Assembly (NCBI RefSeq): GCF_025602895.1
Contig: NW_026516337.1
Span: 46,659 to 110,658 of the forward strand
Direction of reading: 5' to 3'
Length of the DNA stretch: 64,000 nucleotides
Origin: Polychytrium aggregatum
Taxonomy: Eukaryota > Chytridiomycota > Chytridiomycetes > Polychytriales
Below the pieces are notes generated by a model. That model was not told the DNA's origin. It worked only from the letters and a program-made list of their open reading frames with translations, and made no database searches. The first letter of the stretch is position 1. Every line of letters begins with the position of its first letter. Position numbers and translations under genes: made by a program. Shown here in pieces: positions 10,691 to 21,294 of this stretch.

Positions 10691-12034
10691 ATGGCCAAGA
10701 AGCCCAGCACCAAAAAGTCGGTCCTGCTTGAGGAGATCTTCTCTGGAGCCATCGGCTTTCTCGAATCCTGCCCCGGCGTGCACGAGGTCAAGCTCTGCAG
10801 CCGCAATAACTCGCTCTCGTCGTACCATTTTCTGGCGTGGGAACGCGACCACCCAGGCATCGCCCTGCCCAGCGATCTCAAGGCCTTTCTGCAAATCACC
10901 GACGGCATTCTGCTCGGATGGTCCGTCAAATTCAGTCACCAGGAGGCCTTCCAGCTCGGCGCCATCCACATCAACGCTCTCGAGCGGCTGGTTCGTGTGG
11001 ACTCGCCGCGCCGCACTGCGGATGGGTCGGCTCTGGACCATCCGTACTTCCAGCCGCTCTCCAAGCCGCCAGGGCCATCTTTTGTCTTGCAAGAATGCCG
11101 GGGATACGGTCGTGTGTGTCTTTGCTATATGCACACGCCTCCGCGATACAACTACTCGCCGAGCTCGGAATCCCTGAAGGACGACCCCGCACAGGCGACC
11201 GGTACCACCGGTACCGCTGGTGCCCCCCAGCCCGACGGCGAGTCCAGGGCCCAACCGGTCGTCCAGGTCTGGTTCCAGGAGACCAAGCCCGGTGAGGGTG
11301 CTGGCTCGTGGTTCCGCATCGCCAAGAGCTTCACGGCCTACTTTCGGCTGATGATCGAGCACATGGGGATCCACGGCTGGCAGCTCGCCTTTACGGACTC
11401 GGGCCTGCCCCCGGCGGTGCTGGACTGGATGTGCTTCTACGTGCCCGCTCGAGCCAAGATGTACCGCCAGCACCGGCTCTTTCTCAAGCGGCTCCAGGCG
11501 AACAAGGCCTTGGCCCCGACTCCATCGCCGTCTGAATCGTCTCTACTGTGGAAGAATCAGGTGGCGGCGACCCCAGAGTTCCATTTGGAGGGTATAGCCA
11601 CAGAACAGGGAAGCAAGGCACTCGAAGAGGTCTCCAACTTTGATCCGGAGCGACTTCCCCAGCCCTCATTTGGTGGCTCTGGCTCCGGATCAAAGTCCCG
11701 TCCGGGAAACACACGTAACGACCAAGACAAGCCTGCGTCGGCCACAGCTCCAACCCAGCCCACCGACAAACCCGGAGCAGCAGCGTCAAATCTGACACTC
11801 TCCGGCGGAGACGCTGGTCCCAGCGCGCATGCTGTCCGGTCCGGCGCCAGCACGAACACTCTGCAGCCACCCTCAGGCACCGTCGGGCCCAGCACCACCG
11901 GGTTCTCAAATCCGACAAGCACCCCGAGCAGCCGGGCAAGCTCAGCGACGTCGCATCAGCGGTACCGATACTCGAATGGAAGCGCAGGCACCGGCACCCG
12001 AACAGCCCGTACGTCTGCGACTACGTACTACTGA
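10691..12034 (+). CDS. TPGS2: Tubulin polyglutamylase complex subunit 2-like (TPGS2)
   Basis: TPGS2 belongs to the TTLL1 polyglutamylase complex that adds glutamate side chains to tubulin tails, mainly on axonemes and other stable microtubules. The intronless 447-residue frame starts at MAKKPSTKKS. Residues 1-270 match the family from start to end in order: GFLESCPGVHEVKL, the FLAWERDHPGIALPSDLKAF segment, ITDGILLGWSVKF, LGAIHINALERL, a GRVCLCY core strand, WFRIAKSFTAYFRLMIEHMG, and WQLAFTDSGLPP with a C-terminal tyrosine-rich helix. This is the SMI1/KNR4-like fold. After about residue 280 comes a long Ser/Thr/Gly/Pro tail with no counterpart that I recall in the animal protein beyond its own Ser-rich tail. 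Presence in a genome with fungal-type genes points to a flagellated fungus. Confidence 0.85.
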   Translation: MAKKPSTKKSVLLEEIFSGAIGFLESCPGVHEVKLCSRNNSLSSYHFLAWERDHPGIALPSDLKAFLQITDGILLGWSVKFSHQEAFQLGAIHINALERLVRVDSPRRTADGSALDHPYFQPLSKPPGPSFVLQECRGYGRVCLCYMHTPPRYNYSPSSESLKDDPAQATGTTGTAGAPQPDGESRAQPVVQVWFQETKPGEGAGSWFRIAKSFTAYFRLMIEHMGIHGWQLAFTDSGLPPAVLDWMCFYVPARAKMYRQHRLFLKRLQANKALAPTPSPSESSLLWKNQVAATPEFHLEGIATEQGSKALEEVSNFDPERLPQPSFGGSGSGSKSRPGNTRNDQDKPASATAPTQPTDKPGAAASNLTLSGGDAGPSAHAVRSGASTNTLQPPSGTVGPSTTGFSNPTSTPSSRASSATSHQRYRYSNGSAGTGTRTARTSATTYY

Positions 12035-12282
12035 TGTTCCCGTGGACCGAGTGCCCCTCCCGTGTCCGTGGATAGCGGTATAATAAGAAAGGTGGCTTCT
12101 ATTGCGGAAAATGTATGGAGTTTTGCCGCCGGTTGTTGTGACGGCTGGTGTTGGTGCATAACTGGCGCCAAAGGTAATTGATGGGTGCTTTGGTGTATGG
12201 AGCGGCGTGGCGATGCAGGCAGAGAGAATGGAAAGGTTCATGTAACGACGGCGGGACTGAGCCGCAATTCTGGTGATGCACA
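12035..12282. other. Convergent 3' spacer between TPGS2 and the membrane/SH3 gene
   Basis: 248 bases holding two 3' UTRs. AATAAGAAA at about 12081 is a candidate polyadenylation signal for TPGS2. No other feature is seen. Confidence 0.4.
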
Positions 12283-14797
12283 TCACTTGAGGAGCGGCAT
12301 GCTGTCGCCCTGCTCGTGCTGGATTGTGGTGGCCATCGACTCGCAGCTCGAGGTTCCGCCGGTTTTCTGGAACAAGCTGCCGGGGCCGCCGCCAGGACGA
12401 TCGTGGCCAGGTCCTTCCTGATTCGAAATACGGCCGTCTGCGTCAGAAACAAGGGCGCCTCGATAAGAGGTATGAATGCCATCCGGAGCCTCAAGCCTCG
12501 ACGGGGGATCGTCCAGACCGGCTTGCTCCTCCTCGGCCCGATCGAGAGGGTTGTTCCCGCGCATAGCCGAGTCCTTGAGGGCAAGGATGGGCAGCGGCGG
12601 CGTTGGGGAGTGGATCAGCGTGGCAGGCGGGTTCGTGATGATGGTGCTCATAGATCGATATATGTTGTTGATTTCGTCTTCGGCACTGACATGCTCCTGG
12701 TGGATGGTCGAGATCATCCTGTCGATCTCGGGCAGTGACGGCAGCGGATTCAGCACGACACTCCTGCGCTTAGACTCGCCGGACCATGTCGATGATGTCA
12801 CCGACAGAGGGTTCGAGAGCGTCCGAATCAGGTCGAGGTCGGCGGTAGCCGCGAGGCGGGCGTCATGGCGGGTGGCCGAGCGGTTGAGCTGGTCGAGGAG
12901 CGAGCTGTCCTGCACCGGCTGGTACGGACTGGCCACTCGCACGGGCCAGCGTTCGAGCGTATGGTCTCGGGTGATGTTGTTACGGCCGGCTGGTCCTGAG
13001 AAGGATGGCTGAGGACGATGAAGACTCGAGGACTCAGACGGTAGCGGGGCCACACCATAGTTGTATGAGCCGGCCGGGTCGAGGGCTGGGCTCATCGCAC
13101 GAGTGCCACCGCCCTGCGAGGAGTACTCCAGGTGGTTGGCTTTGCCCTGGGAGGGACGGCGATCCTGGGTGCCAATCGACGGGCCGCCGAATGCCGAACC
13201 GTTGTCAGCACTGAAGCTGGAGAGTGTCGACAGACGATTCGGGTTCTTTCCAGCGGGGCGGAGCTTCTCGAGATGGCTCATTTGTAGGAAACCGATCTCC
13301 TTGGTTTGCACTGATTGAGCAGAGCGAGGCCAAGTCAATTCAAGCGGCACAGGCGCCAAAGGCAAGGGCAGGTGCACAGAGCAAGGGGGGAGCCGGCACC
13401 GGGAGGAGCAGGGACCAGAGTTGCCCCGGATTGACACTGGAAGCGGGCTCCCGGTCCGAGTCAGGGAAGGGAGCGAGCTCCAACAACAGCACTCCGATAC
13501 TCACTGTTGATGGCGTATCCAATCTCGGGCGAGGGCTGGTAGAACACCAGGATGCGGTCGCCTCGCTTGAGCTCAAGTTCGTTCGGGCTCCGCGGGGCAT
13601 ATCCAATCTTGACCCTCGTATCGATCCAGGCCTCGGAGTGCTCGAGCAGCTTCAGCGCCTCGCCCATCCGGCGCAGCCTCAGCTGGCACTGAGCCAGTTG
13701 TTCATAGTAGTCCAGGCGGGCCGCGGGCATCAAGATGTGCTTGGCGAGCTGCTTGAGGACCCGATCGAACTCGAGGACAAAGTTGCGGAAGGTGTGGTTG
13801 GAAAAGTCGGACTGGATGACGAGGGGCAAATGGACGCTGGTTTCGTTGTTATGGAAGGTCAGGACCGACTCGGTGCTGATCGAGGCCTTGTAGGCAACGG
13901 ATTCTTCGAGTTGCGGAGCGGCAGACTGGGCCTCAGATGCAAATGGCACCACAAGGATGGTCTGGGGGCCTGTCTCGGGCCGTTGCGACGAGACGCTGGT
14001 TAGCGACTGCCGATTCCAGAGAACAGAATATCGAGGTTAGTTGGCTCCAACATGGCAGCTGTTCCTGGAGGATCCAGGTGGCTCTGGGGGCGGCCAGGGC
14101 TGCACGAGTCGACGGAGGCACTTACAGCGGACCAAGAGTCAGAGTGGTCGTCCTTGACAAACCTCCAGGAGCAGCTCTGGGTGTTGACGACGAGCAGGCG
14201 CAGACCATCGCCCGATGCCCCCGCAGTCGAGTCGGCATACATGAGCAGGGTGTCCCGCGTCGAGTATGGAATCGACTTTCGGCGTTCGACGGCGGCCCTC
14301 GACAGCTCCTCAGGCGGCAGTTTGGCCAGATCGGTGTCCTTGAAGGCATCCATGTGCACGATTTCGACGGAGCCAGATGGACCGGGCGGAGCAGGCGCTT
14401 TGTGGGCTCGACGTCGTCGGCTCCTCTGGAAGGCACACAGGGCGGCCAGCGCCAACAGCAACGCACCAGCGACGCCAATGCCAGCATACAGGACCATGGG
14501 GCTGGGCGAGGACGACGCTGCCGGAGAAGGAGATGGGACCGAGGTGTCCGACGATTGAACGACGGACGCTGGGCTGGCGACAGACGGCGCCGGCAACAGC
14601 GAGGCGGCAACGGAGTTTGGGGCTGGCGAGGATGATGCTGGTGCTGAGGAGGTTTGGTGCTGGGCGGCGGTGGGCAACAGCGACGCCGACGCCGAAAGGG
14701 TCGGGGGACCAAACCGGGTGTCGGTATGGGCCAGAGCCAGCGGGAGCAAGAGCAGGAGCCCCGAGAGGGGCTGAGAAGCGAGTGTGCCGACGAGCAT
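12283..14797 (-). CDS. Single-pass membrane protein with C-terminal SH3 domain (Fus1-like topology)
   Basis: Three exons (14797-14126, 14006-13505, 13310-12283) add up to 2,202 bases, 733 residues, all in phase. The N terminus is a clear signal peptide (MLVGTLASQPLSGLLLLLPLALA). A short Ser/Ala/Pro-rich ectodomain suited to O-glycosylation follows, then a membrane span (about residues 108-130, GIGVAGALLLALAALCAF) with a strongly basic stop-transfer stretch RSRRRR. The cytoplasmic part holds a predicted alpha/beta region and, at about residues 355-415, an SH3 domain: PNELELKRGDRILVFY, the intron, then KEIGFLQMSHLEKL. A 300-residue Ser-rich tail ends the protein. The SH3 domain has no obvious tryptophan pair after the RT loop (EIGYAIN), so ligand binding may be altered. 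Topology resembles yeast Fus1; homology to Fus1 is not claimed. Confidence 0.8.
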
Positions 14798-15060
14798 TCG
14801 GATGGGCGCCGGAGACGGCAATGCGATCGAGCGGAGCAGGCAGGGCGAGCGGGGAGCAGGCCAAAGCCGGATGAGAAAGGACCGCAGACGAAAAGTGTCT
14901 GTTGGCCTGTGTTCAGTCACGGAAAGGGATTGTGCGATCGCAGAAGGGGCCAGCGGCGTGCAGCGGCAGCCCGTGGGAGTGTGCTCTGCATCCTTTGAGC
15001 AGGTGGGGGCGGGTGGGTGAGGGGGCGTGCACAAGCGGACGCTGGCTGGGCAGAGAGTAA

Positions 15061-15132
15061 GATGGAGGGTGAGATGGAGGGTGAGATGGAGGGTGAGATG
15101 GAGGGTGAGATGGAGGGTGAGATGGAGGGAGG
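15061..15132 (+). repeat. 12-base tandem repeat GATGGAGGGTGA
   Basis: About six near-perfect copies in a row. The period is a multiple of three and encodes Met-Glu-Gly-Glu or Pro-Ser-His repeats in spurious ORFs. Confidence 0.85.
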
Positions 15133-15224
15133 CAAGAAGAACTGCCCTTGGCAAGAAGAACTACCATTGGCACCAGCACATTGTCCCGTTTCGTTCCGAA
15201 CAAGGTGTACTGTATTTGATGATA

Positions 15225-15362
15225 TCAATGAGTGAATGAGTGTAATGCTATCGATGAGTGAATGAGTGCAATGGATTCAATGAGTGAGTGCGAATGAATG
15301 CATATGGAATGAGCTTGTATCGATGGAATGAGTTGAGTGAGTCAATGAGAGTGAAATGAATG
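15225..15362 (+). repeat. Degenerate AATGAGTG-rich block
   Basis: Repeated GAATGAGTG, CAATGAGTGA and related words at irregular spacing just downstream of the F-box/ankyrin gene. The spacing is too variable for a clean satellite. Confidence 0.6.
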
Positions 15363-15402
15363 CATGTGTGAGGTCAAAATCAAAATTGAATAACAAGACA
15401 AT

Positions 15403-16266
15403 TCAACGACCGGCCCAGTCCGGGTTGATCATGCACAGCCGGCGGGTTCTGACCTGCCGAGAGACCACAACCCGGGTGTGGGCCGGAGCAGTCGCAGGGC
15501 CGCTGGCTGCCGTCTCGGTCGCCAGTGCTCCAGACACAACCGGGGCGGCCTCGGTCTTGAAGACGCGGCGGCGGATGATGGCCTGGGTGGTGTTCCAGGA
15601 GATGGATCGCACCGATAGATGGTCACAGAGAAGCCGGGACACCTCCGGGTCGCTGTGCTGGGTGCAGGCCCGCAGCGCCCGGTGGCCGTCCCACTCGAGC
15701 GCCGGCTGGTGCTGCAGCAACACCTGGATGGCTCCGGTCTGGCGGCCTTGGCATGCGACCACCAGGATCTGGGCAAGCATCATCGGGAGATATGGCATGA
15801 TACCCGTCTGAACACGCAGGTGGTCGATCAGCCCGGCCAGCACCCAGGTCTTGCCGTGCCGGGCGGCTCGCTCCAGGCTAGGCTCGATGGGATCGCTTCG
15901 CGAGAGGATCTGCAGGGTCTGAGCTTCGAGCCTGTGCTTGAGCATCCGGTAGTGGTATCGGGAGCACGACAGGAGCGAAACGGCATCGGCGATCGACGCC
16001 GTGAACGAGAAGATATGGATCCACAGTTCCGGCGGGAGTCGGCTGGTCAGTATCGGCTTCATCTTGATCTTGAGAATGACAGAGGACGGCTGCACCGGCA
16101 AGTTCTGCTCAGAGGACAAGGGTATCGAGGTAGCAGCGCCAGAGTTGTGATGGGATGTTGGTGGAGGAGTGCATTCCCACGACATATATGCACCTCCCAA
16201 AAATCGCCGATGCAAGTGGACAAGGAGGGGGGTGGACATCACGACCGCCCCGTCCGCCGTCAGCAA
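15403..16266 (-). CDS. F-box-like protein with ankyrin-like repeats
   Basis: Single exon of 287 residues. Methionines at 16266 and 16239 (MSTPLL) are both possible starts. Residues 70-112 resemble an F-box: SRLPPELWIHIFSFT, then ADAVSLLSCSRYHYRMLKHR. Downstream, weak ankyrin-like units are seen: SLERAARHGKTWVLAGLIDHL, ILVVACQGRQTGAIQVLLQH and HRALRACTQHSDPEVSRLLC. Such proteins usually act as substrate receptors of SCF ubiquitin ligases and occur as large families in early-diverging fungi, but the substrate cannot be inferred. The C terminus ends on a basic stretch (RQVRTRRLC). Divergence of the F-box leaves some doubt over Skp1 binding. Confidence 0.65.
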   Translation of the reverse strand: MLTADGAVVMSTPLLVHLHRRFLGGAYMSWECTPPPTSHHNSGAATSIPLSSEQNLPVQPSSVILKIKMKPILTSRLPPELWIHIFSFTASIADAVSLLSCSRYHYRMLKHRLEAQTLQILSRSDPIEPSLERAARHGKTWVLAGLIDHLRVQTGIMPYLPMMLAQILVVACQGRQTGAIQVLLQHQPALEWDGHRALRACTQHSDPEVSRLLCDHLSVRSISWNTTQAIIRRRVFKTEAAPVVSGALATETAASGPATAPAHTRVVVSRQVRTRRLCMINPDWAGR

Positions 16267-17959
16267 TCATGAACCAATCCCAATGTCCTGACGTCGGCTG
16301 GGATCTTGTCCATGCACCCCGAAAGCGGCAGCAGCGGCGGCGGTGCCGGGGGTGGGTGGACAATCATGACTGTGGTTGTGGTGCTGTGTGCTGGACGATG
16401 ATGCCTGGGATGTTTGCTGGACAGCGGGACTTGTGGGGTACCAGATGCGGGCCTGGCTGCAGATGGTGCAGGAATCGAGCACTGTCTGGCGCTGCCGCTG
16501 CATTCGCAGGTCAGAGGATCAGCAGTGCCTGCAACTGCGGCTGTGGCTCGGCTATCGACATGGAGACCAGGGCGGACGGACAAAGAGCCATGACCGCGGG
16601 GTCATGCGGATGTTCGGCTGCTGGACGACCGGATGGCTGGGCTTTTGGATTGTTGGACAGAGGGGGGTTGAACTTTTGGACTGCTTTGGCTGCTGTGGTG
16701 CTCGACTGTTGGACGGACATGGCCGATTTCGCTGAAACTCCTCCCACATGCGGCTGGACTTGACCAGCGGCACATCGCCGGTCGGGTCCAGCCAAGGTCA
16801 CGATCGGCATGGTACGACTGACTCAGTTGGGTCTGTCTCCTGGTCTGAACGAACAAGCAACCCGCCATTCACTCTATCGGGATGAGCAACGTGTTGGATG
16901 TGATTTTTTTTTCTTTTTGAGTATATTTCCACTTTTTTGTTCTTCTGCACTCTTGCTGCCTACACGAGCCAAGCAAAAAGAGCACAGATTGATGCAACCA
17001 AACGATACACAGGCAGGGAAGAGAGACCAACGGAATCAGTGATTGTTCCTTGTGTCCCGTTGCCCTTGCCTTCAACAAAACGGGAGGGATATGTGGAAGG
17101 GGTGGGGGGTGGGGAAGTTGGAGGACAGGACACCGTACAGGAGGGAAAGGGAGGAAGGGGGGGAGGCGATGGAGAAAACAAGCCAAGCGGCTGATGGAGG
17201 AGGAGGCAAAGGATCATGAGAAAGGGAAACGTCGTTGCTTCATAGGGGACCGAAATCTCCGTTTTCCACTCAGAGACAAACAAAGGGATTAGAAAAGAAC
17301 GAGCAAAACACTGAGGAACTGGACCAGGTAGAGGCGGAGGGCGAGTGGAACGACAGGAGAAGCCGGTCAGATGGGCAAAACATTCATAGAAACGGAAGCG
17401 ACGTGGAGAATTTCAATAAATAAAGGCAGCCTGCTTTGGAGCAACAACAACGATAGGCCATGGCAACAGCAGCAACCAAGAAACATTGAGACAACAGTCG
17501 GAAAGAAGAGCCAAGCCAAGCCAAGCCAAACCAAACCAAACCAGGGCGGGATCGAGGTCGGGAGTGAGTGGTTGAGCGAGCGAGCGAGAGGGATTGTGTG
17601 GAGGCGGGTGAGAGGACGGATCTACGTGAGCGAGCTGGGGACGAGTGTGGGCTGTGACTTTTTTTCTGGTTTTCTCGAGAGGAGCGTGTGATTTCATGGT
17701 GTTGCGGGCGCCGGGCACGGATGAAGAAAAAGCTTGGGAAAATATATACGAAAGGAGTCCGAGAGATGGGCCAGGTGATTGGCGCATCGCGTAGCACGAG
17801 AGAGGTCGATCAAAGCTTCAGGGAGAGGGAGCAGTGGGGCAGCAGCCCAACACCGACACAAAGATGTGTGCCGGCTCGGATAGCAGGGGGGTCGTTGGAC
17901 GGCGCGACATCGACAGGGCGGACGAGAGACCGGGCTACGGCAGGACGGACGCGAATAAC
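16267..17959. other. 1.7-kb gene-free region, GC-rich then GA/A-rich
   Basis: This spans the promoter side of the F-box gene and the 3' side of the coiled-coil/SAP gene. Many ORFs of 60-200 codons overlap in all frames without any conserved motif. From about 16900 the composition shifts to purine-rich on the plus strand, with AAGCCAAGCC/AAACCAAACC runs at 17510-17542. I see no gene. Confidence 0.45.
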
Positions 17960-19341
17960 TTAGGCAATGGGAACAGCCTTGGACTTCTGGGCCTTCTTCT
18001 TGATGTAGCGTTCAAGGCGTTTGCGCAGGATCTTGCGGTTGCCTTCGGTGTTGAGGCCAAGGGCAGCAAGGCGGGACTTGAGGGTGCCGTCGCCGAGCAA
18101 GTGGATGTCCTGGGTCGGGGACGGGGGCTGCAGGCCAGTGGTGGGGGCCTTCTCGCCCAGGCGGCCAAGCTCGTCGGCGATGGTGCCGAAGCTCGAGGCT
18201 TCGAACTGGCTGTCGAAGCGGGCGAGTTCGTCGGCGAGGTTGCCGAGGCTGGGGTTCTGCTCGTCGTAGAGCACCTTGGCATCGGCAGGAATGTCGGGGC
18301 GCTGGCTCGGGAAGTTGGAGACCGATGGCAGGGGCGGCGAGGCCGAGCCCATGTTGGGCGAGCCGGGAATGGACTTTGGAGGAGAGCGGATGTAGGTGCC
18401 GTGGTTGAGCTCGGCGTCGAGATCGATGCCGCCCTCAAAGGAGGTGTCCGAGTGCTGGGCGTGCTCGTCGCGGGACTCGAGCTCGTCCATAAGAGCACTG
18501 ACGGTTTGCTGGAGCTGGGCAATCTCCTCGTCCTGGCGACGGAGCTGGTACTCGCGGGTCTGCAGGCGGTACGTCAGCTCTTCGATCGTCAGACGCTGCT
18601 TGGAGTTTTCTTGCTGGAGCTCAAAGACCGAGACGTTCAGCTTGTTGTTGGCGACGGGAGCGGGCGCTTCTTTGGTAGCGACGCTGGCAAGCTTCTCGTG
18701 GACCGCCAGGGCTTCCCGCATCTCTGTTGCGCACAACGAGTGGTGATCGGAGGCAGAGTTGCCGTTGTCGTGGTGGTTCAGATCACAAATGGTCAGCAAC
18801 GAAGCGAATGGCAGAGGAGGGCGGAAAAGGCAGGCTCGGACGGGAAATCAACTGCAACAGCGCTGCAACCAACTTGCCTTTGAGCTTGCGGTAGTGCTCG
18901 CGGGCAGCCTTCTGGAGTTCGCTCTCCTTCTCCGACCACTTGTTTCGTTCCTCGGCATGCTCGGCGCGTTCGCGAGTGAGGACTCGCTCGAGCTCGGCAT
19001 TGAGCTTTCTCAGACGAGCAGCTTCACCTTCGAGCGAGCTGGACTCTTGGTGAAGCTGGTCCGCGAGGGCTTCAAGGTCCTCGGCCTGGGCATGGGCTTG
19101 GCGCCACTGCTGCTTTTCCTGTAGGCAGGGGTGCAACGAGCATCACACCGTAAGACTGGGCCACCCACTGTGGGCAAAAAAACAGAAACCAAAACAGCAC
19201 GAAATGTGTCCCTGAGGCGAGCGCTATGGCAGGAGGGGCCAGATTCCGACAACCAACCTTTTGCAGTTGTGCTAGTTCTTGTTGGAGCTGCTGGTTCTGT
19301 TCATTGAGAAGCTTGATTTCTTGTTGCAACTGATCGGACAT
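17960..19341 (-). CDS. Coiled-coil protein with C-terminal SAP-like motif
   Basis: Exon 1 (19341-19258) encodes 28 residues of pure heptad sequence, MSDQLQQEIKLLNEQNQQ onward. Exon 2 (19118 to about 18874) continues the coil (EKQQWRQAHAQAEDLEALAD, a Glu/Arg/Lys-rich helix). Exon 3 (from about 18721) adds another coil (VFELQQENSKQRLTIEEL, REYQLRRQDEEIAQLQQTV), then a Ser/Pro-rich linker. It ends in a helix-extended-helix that resembles a SAP motif: LKSRLAALGLNTEGNRKILR followed by Lys-rich residues, with terminal AVPIA. The exon 2/3 joint is uncertain; TTG/GTTGCA with CAGAG/ATG keeps phase. SAP motifs usually bind DNA, but with coiled coils a structural or cytoskeletal role is equally possible. 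Family not recognised. Confidence 0.72.
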
Positions 19342-20504
19342 AATTTGGCAGGCAGGCAAGGTAGCAGGGGCTTTTTTTATGAGACACGAAAAGAATATGA
19401 GGGCTGGCAGGGGCAGAACAGCAGCAGCAACGGCAACAGCAGCAAAGGAAGAGGGGGGGGGAGACAGAGGGTATAGATTAGAAGACGGGTCGGATATCGA
19501 ATTTGTCGCTGGGAGACACCCCTCGTCGGCGCGATTGCGACCGAGATATATAGCGCGAGAGGCGGAGGAAAGGCACGCTGGGGTCGGACGCAGCGAGCGG
19601 ATCCCCGCCCGTGGAAAGAAAAAAAGCAGCCGGAATGCTATGCCACCAAGCCACCCAGCCCAGCTGCATTAGCGGATACAACCGAGGGGGGGGGTGCGCT
19701 GGCCGAGGAGGCAGCGGCCAGGTCCCCGCCGGCAACGAGCCGATATGTGACGAGTGTCTCAAGCAGGGGGGGACCAGGGCACAGCAAGCCGTGGGTGGTG
19801 GGGGGGGGCAGGAGGGCGGCATTTGCCATCGGGGCCAAAGAAATCCCACAGCCGGACGGGTGGACGGAAGCCCGAGGAGCGATTGATCAGGGTCAGAGGG
19901 CGGTCGGGTGCCCGAGTGCCCAGATCCCGGACAGAAAAAAAAATCAAATGGCGTGTGGGATCCCCAAGACCGACGAAAGCAATCGACGCAATGATGGGGG
20001 GAGTGGATGTCGACCGACCGAGAGGATTGCTGTTGGACTGTCGCACCCACAGAAAGGAGGGGGGGGAGGAAGGGACATGTACCGCCGAACCAAGGCAGTC
20101 TGAAGCTGCAGCGACACGACAGCGAGAGAGAAACTCCCTCGAGACAGAGACAGAAACCACCAAGACCGAGCCAGGGCGGAGAGGGCAAAAGGGCTGGGTC
20201 CACATGTCCGGGACAGGTCGCAATTGGTGCGGCTGCTGAGGGACAGCACGGGTCCGGTGCGAGCCGGCGAGCCCAGACGAGGAGGCAGACGGGCGGAACA
20301 GAGCCAGCAGACGCACCTTTGAGCGAGCTTAGCGTTAGACGGGCGGATTGCGCTTGGGGGTGGCGATTGTTTCCAGCAAAAGGAAAAGCAGGGCCAGAGA
20401 AGAAGCTGCGACAGCCGAGGTCGCGCTGGGGCTTTATACGGGGCCGGAGGGCGTGGAGGCGAGCCGTGTGGCCGAGGCGCGGATCCAGGCCGTGGACTCG
20501 GGCT

Positions 20505-20575
20505 GTGGAAACAAGCTGTGGAAACAAGCTGTGGAAACAAGCTGTGGAAACAAGCTGTGGAAACAAGCTGTGGAT
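20505..20575 (+). repeat. 13-base tandem repeat AAGCTGTGGAAAC
   Basis: Five consecutive copies of a 13-base unit with almost no divergence, flanked by two degenerate copies (to about 20615). The period is not a multiple of three, so all frames pass through it. Confidence 0.85.
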
Positions 20576-20818
20576 CAGAGCATTGAATCCAAGCTGCGGA
20601 CTCGGGCTGTGGATCCAGGGAGGCAACGACGCGTGGCCGAATCCGGCGTCAAAAAAAACCTGTGCGCGCCATGGCAGCGCGTGCGCGGCAGAATGTGTGT
20701 CGCCTCTGTGCCACGCGCCGCAGCACAAGCGAGCCTGTGCCACACTCCGTGCGCGTCGCATCGCGTCGGCGCGTGCGCGGCGGTCGCTGTGGCCCGCTGT
20801 GGTTGGCCGCAGCCCGAT

Positions 20819-20876
20819 CTGATTTGAATTGATCGATTCGATTGATCGATTTGATTTGATCGATTTGATTTGATTC
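20819..20876. repeat. GATTTGATC-rich block
   Basis: Overlapping GATTTGAT and ATCGATTTG words, partly palindromic (ATCGAT). A similar GATTT repeat occurs at 52735-52775. Confidence 0.7.
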
Positions 20877-21294
20877 GGCTCCAGCGGTCATGTCGATCAT
20901 GGGCTGTCCCGCATGGCCGGCGCTGTGAATCGATGCTCGGCAGCCGCCCTTACCGCCCACCCAACCTTTGGCACTGGTGTCGAGCAAGTTATATTGATTT
21001 CAACTGGTACTTTGGCTTGGAAGAACAAAACAGATCCAGCAGATAGCAGACAGGGCCGTCTGCCGGTTGGTTGCACTCGGACTGGACGCACGAAGAGACA
21101 GAGCCGTTTGCTCCGGCTGATGCACAATGGGTTTGGAAGGCGGCGTCGCCACGCCAGAAGCGGAGATCGCCATCCCAGAGCTCGCTCGTAGTCCTGGGTC
21201 ATGTCCGGCAGCTCCCGGAATCGATCGTGCCGGCCGTAACCTTCGGCTCGTCTGATCGCCCACAAAGCCGGCCGGAACAACCGTGCTGGTCTCC

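Larger units (their letters stand above)
14798..15402. other. Spacer with two tandem-repeat blocks
   Basis: This lies between the membrane/SH3 gene (start 14797) and the F-box/ankyrin gene (end 15403), both minus strand. It holds the promoter of the first, the 3' flank of the second, and the repeats listed separately. Confidence 0.5.
19342..21294. other. 2-kb gene-free region with 13-base tandem repeat and ATCGATTTG block
   Basis: Both neighbours are on the minus strand, so this holds the promoter of the coiled-coil gene and the 3' flank of the KH-like gene. Long ORFs here arise from G-runs (several runs of 7-9 G) and from the repeats. No conserved domain is seen in any frame. Confidence 0.45.

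Noticed and set aside
20505-20575. CRISPR-like repeat array
   Set aside because: Head-to-tail repeats with no spacers; the same is true of every other tandem repeat in the window, and the genome is eukaryotic.
19478-20761. Minus-strand ORF of 427 codons
   Set aside because: Runs through the 13-base minisatellite and G/C homopolymers; repeated Phe-His-Ser-Leu units reflect the DNA repeat. No domain and no plausible start context.
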